DNA from: Thermoplasmata archaeon | GTDB lineage: Archaea > Thermoplasmatota > Penumbrarchaeia > Penumbrarchaeales > Penumbrarchaeaceae | Assembly: GCA_023145185.1 (NCBI GenBank) | Contig: JAGLEG010000347.1 | Coordinates: 1 to 6,113 of the forward strand | Direction of reading: 5' to 3' | DNA length: 6,113 nt | Part shown: positions 3,549 to 6,113 of the stretch, piece by piece | Position numbering within the stretch: position 1 is the first letter of the stretch | Layout: every line of letters starts with the position of its first letter | Made by a program: the position numbers and the translations under genes | The notes under the pieces: generated by a model | Seen by the model: the letters and a program-made list of their open reading frames with translations, nothing else | Databases searched by the model: none | What the model was told of the DNA's origin: nothing

Positions 3549-6113
3549 ATGAGATACATGAGGTCATTTTCGGTTTTTACGGCGTTTGCTCTCCTGATCA
3601 CGATCATTTTACCAATTTCAGGGGAGATCGCAACCGGCGTAAATGGAGATGGAATAGACTACTCTACGATCCACGGATCAAATGAAGAGATTACCCTGGA
3701 TAAACTACAGAGTACCAATTTTGTGGAAAATATCGGCCAATTGTTCAGGGATGATGTCCTGTTCTATATTACCCTGGAAAATATCGAGATCGGGTTTACA
3801 TCGTCTGGTATTCTGTATCATCTAAGGGGAGATGACGAAAATGGACACATGTACGAGATAGAGTTCATTCAGCCAGATGGAACGGAGATCATAGGGGTCT
3901 CCTGTATTGATAATTCGTTGAATTACATTCGAGGGGAAGATAAAAAGGACCAATATATTGGGATCAGAACCTTTGAAGAGATAAGATATAAAGACCTATG
4001 GACTGGAGTTGATCTCAGGTATTACCGAAGTGAAGGTAGTCTGAAATATGATTTCATTGTTCAACCTGGAGCAGACCCGGATAAGATCCAGATGAGATGT
4101 ACAGGAGCATCTCCAAGAATTGTGAACGATAGGTTGATCATCCCGACCACAATATTTGATATCTCCGAGGATAGGCCCATCTCCTTCGACCAGGATGGCG
4201 GAGAAGTGAGGACGCATTGGAAGATCGACGATGATATGATCTCATTTTCTGTGGATGATTACGATGATTCCAAAGAATTGGTCATCGATCCAAAACTGAT
4301 ATTCTCCACATTTATCGGTGGTGCATCCTGGGATTTCATCACCGATGTTGCAGTGGGCCCAAATGGGCATATCTACTCTACTGGATATACCATATCCTCA
4401 AATTTTCCAACCACGACAGGAGCATATGATAGAACATATGCTTCCGGTAGCAGTTACAAGGACATCCTCGTTGTGAAGTTGAATAAAACAGGGGATAAAC
4501 TCATCTATTCTACTTATGTGGGAGGTAAGACCGATGATCTGGCTTTTGGCATTGCAGTAAATAGTAATGGAAATGCATATGTCACGGGAAGAAGCACATC
4601 CTACAATCTCAATCGATTTCCCACAACCAGCGGTGCCTATAACCCGATTTATACGGGCCTTACTGATGCGATCCTGTTCAAACTAAATACGGCAGGGTCC
4701 AATTTACTATTTTCCACTTATGTTGGAGGTTTCAGAGCTGATTGGGCATATGATGTCGCCCTGGACCCGGATGGAAATCCGGTCATAGTGGGTGAAACCG
4801 GTATTGTGGAGGATGTTGGAAAGGAGCAATATCCCACGACCGAAGGCGCATACGACAACACACATGGGGGATGGAGTGACGTATTCGTTTCAAAATTCAA
4901 TCCATCGGGGAGCAGTTTGCTTTACTCGACCTTGATAGGTGGAGCGAGTGAGGACCGTGCTGAGGCCTTGACGATCGATGATGAAGGGAAGATCTACATC
5001 ACAGGACATACCAAATCTTCAGGTTATCCAAAAACAATTAACAATAATTACAGGGGTGGTGGAGACTCCTTTGTATCGATATTAAACCATAATCTAAGTG
5101 CTGTGAACCATTCCACGTTCTTTGGCGGCTCCGGTTCAGATATGGGTAAAGGCATAGCCATAGGCAAGGATAATTATGTCTTTGTCACCGGAGTCACGTG
5201 GTCAAGTAATTTCCCAACGGCCAACGGTTTTCAAAATTCTTTCAATGGGGGATATAATGACGCGTTCATCTGCAAGTTCAATGATACTTTGAAACCATTT
5301 ACAGGATCACTTCTCGGTGGACAAGGAAATGAGGTGGCCTCCGATATTACCATTAACGAGTATAACGAAGCAGTTGTCACGGGATATACCTGGTCGAATG
5401 ATTTCCCCATAACAAGTGGGGCCTATGACACGTCTCATAATGGGAATGGTGATCTATTTCTAACCAGGATCAGCAGCGATGAAAAAAGTATTGATTATTC
5501 AACGTACATCGGCAGTCCCGCGAATGAAGAAGGTGCTTCAAACAATGGTTGGAGCAACCATCATGTGGTATTGGAGAATGGAATTGTCGTTATCGGTGGG
5601 GCCACTTCATCCAATCAATTCCCCACAACTCAGGGGGCATATAGCACCACCCTTTCGGGAAAGGACGATGCAATCGTGGTTAAAACCTATCCTGACCTGA
5701 CCGGATCAGGACCCATATCAGCAACAAAAGGCCCCCAGTACATCAATATCTCATGGGATGCGCCTATGGATAGATTGTTCAAATATTTCTCGATCATCAG
5801 CTATACTATCTTTATCGGAGATTCTCCAACAACGTTAACGGAGTTGGCCGTCCAGGGAAATATAACCTGGTATAATTACACATTCAACGATTATGAAACC
5901 GATCCATATTATTTTGGAGTGACCATAAACTGGACGGAGATCGGACCCGGGGATCTCACAATTACGGATCCAATAATTCCAATTATTGCTCCTGTAATTT
6001 CAACGCCAGCGGCCATCCCAGATCATTTCAGTGTCAATGTAAGCTGGCCCCCACTTTCCTCTGGTATCCTTGATAACTTTGATGTGAATTACACTATTTA
6101 CAGAAATATAAGC
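3549..6113 (+). CDS. Secreted SBBP beta-propeller / fibronectin type III-like surface protein, 3'-truncated by window edge
   Basis: The frame is open for 855 codons to the end of the window with no stop, so the C-terminus is missing. The product is an exported, probably cell-surface protein; a role in adhesion or binding is inferred from architecture, and no enzymatic motif is seen. A signal peptide is evident: MRYMR, hydrophobic core to about 23, likely cleavage near 24-30. Residues about 55-245 resemble the DUF7948-type domain that precedes SBBP repeats (FVENIGQ at 58-64, DLWTGVDLRYY at 149-159, YDFIVQPGADP at 167-177). Seven SBBP repeats follow (about 250-716), then one fibronectin type III-like domain (about 721-815) and the start of a second (from about 816). 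N-glycosylation sequons cluster in this last part. ATG 3549 is chosen for its Shine-Dalgarno-like site and signal-peptide fit; 3516, 3522 and 3558 are alternatives. Sampled stretches are often near 38% G+C, against about 55% in the HAD and helicase genes. More repeats and a membrane or S-layer anchor probably lie beyond the window. Confidence 0.88.
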   Translation, partial: MRYMRSFSVFTAFALLITIILPISGEIATGVNGDGIDYSTIHGSNEEITLDKLQSTNFVENIGQLFRDDVLFYITLENIEIGFTSSGILYHLRGDDENGHMYEIEFIQPDGTEIIGVSCIDNSLNYIRGEDKKDQYIGIRTFEEIRYKDLWTGVDLRYYRSEGSLKYDFIVQPGADPDKIQMRCTGASPRIVNDRLIIPTTIFDISEDRPISFDQDGGEVRTHWKIDDDMISFSVDDYDDSKELVIDPKLIFSTFIGGASWDFITDVAVGPNGHIYSTGYTISSNFPTTTGAYDRTYASGSSYKDILVVKLNKTGDKLIYSTYVGGKTDDLAFGIAVNSNGNAYVTGRSTSYNLNRFPTTSGAYNPIYTGLTDAILFKLNTAGSNLLFSTYVGGFRADWAYDVALDPDGNPVIVGETGIVEDVGKEQYPTTEGAYDNTHGGWSDVFVSKFNPSGSSLLYSTLIGGASEDRAEALTIDDEGKIYITGHTKSSGYPKTINNNYRGGGDSFVSILNHNLSAVNHSTFFGGSGSDMGKGIAIGKDNYVFVTGVTWSSNFPTANGFQNSFNGGYNDAFICKFNDTLKPFTGSLLGGQGNEVASDITINEYNEAVVTGYTWSNDFPITSGAYDTSHNGNGDLFLTRISSDEKSIDYSTYIGSPANEEGASNNGWSNHHVVLENGIVVIGGATSSNQFPTTQGAYSTTLSGKDDAIVVKTYPDLTGSGPISATKGPQYINISWDAPMDRLFKYFSIISYTIFIGDSPTTLTELAVQGNITWYNYTFNDYETDPYYFGVTINWTEIGPGDLTITDPIIPIIAPVISTPAAIPDHFSVNVSWPPLSSGILDNFDVNYTIYRNIS
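4296..5696 (+). repeat. Seven SBBP propeller repeats in the surface protein
   Basis: Seven diverged protein-level repeats of about 61-71 residues begin near residues 250, 318, 386, 457, 518, 583 and 648. Each follows the pattern STYxGG, a hydrophobic strand, GNxYVTG-like turn, FPTTxGAY, then DAxVxKLN with a G/S turn. Seven is the number needed to close one seven-bladed propeller. Repeat 4 lacks a good FPTTxGAY and has YPKT instead; repeat 7 carries a short insertion after its first strand. DNA identity between copies is low, so the duplication is old. Confidence 0.85.

Overview
The window looks archaeal, most likely from a euryarchaeal lineage such as Thermoplasmatota. Three gene starts lie about 30-40 bp downstream of A/T-rich TATA-like boxes, one of them a perfect TTTAAATA, and leave room only for very short leaders. 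The fourth gene is a secreted SBBP-propeller/fibronectin-type protein rich in N-glycosylation sequons, a type common in archaeal surface proteins. The taxonomic call is inference; no rRNA or tRNA gene is present to confirm it.

Layout: (1) The left edge cuts into a plus-strand HAD-superfamily hydrolase (to 675), missing only a few N-terminal codons. (2) After a 102-bp gap carrying a clear TATA box, a plus-strand gene (778-1497) encodes an unrecognised membrane protein with a predicted signal peptide and about five transmembrane helices. (3) It converges, across 31 bp occupied by an inverted repeat, on a minus-strand DEAD-box RNA helicase (1529-3349). The helicase has CsdA/DeaD-like architecture: RecA core, dimerisation-like helical segment, Arg/Asp-rich tandem-repeat linker, DbpA-type RNA-binding domain and basic tail. 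(4) A 199-bp divergent promoter region (3350-3548) separates it from a large plus-strand surface-protein gene (3549 to beyond 6113). That gene has a signal peptide, a DUF7948-like N-terminal domain, seven SBBP propeller repeats, then fibronectin type III-like domains cut by the window edge.

The four genes do not form an operon and do not look like one pathway. The helicase probably remodels RNA, possibly in ribosome assembly or cold adaptation; the surface protein and the membrane protein belong to the cell envelope; the HAD enzyme is metabolic with unknown substrate. I found no mobile element, CRISPR array, stable RNA gene or defence/toxin cassette, and nothing that supports an undescribed multi-gene system. 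The most interesting points are the bacterial-style CsdA architecture in an apparent archaeon, a young 30-bp tandem repeat in its linker, the seven-blade propeller with sequons concentrated in its C-terminal part, and short promoter-to-start distances that revise one gene start.
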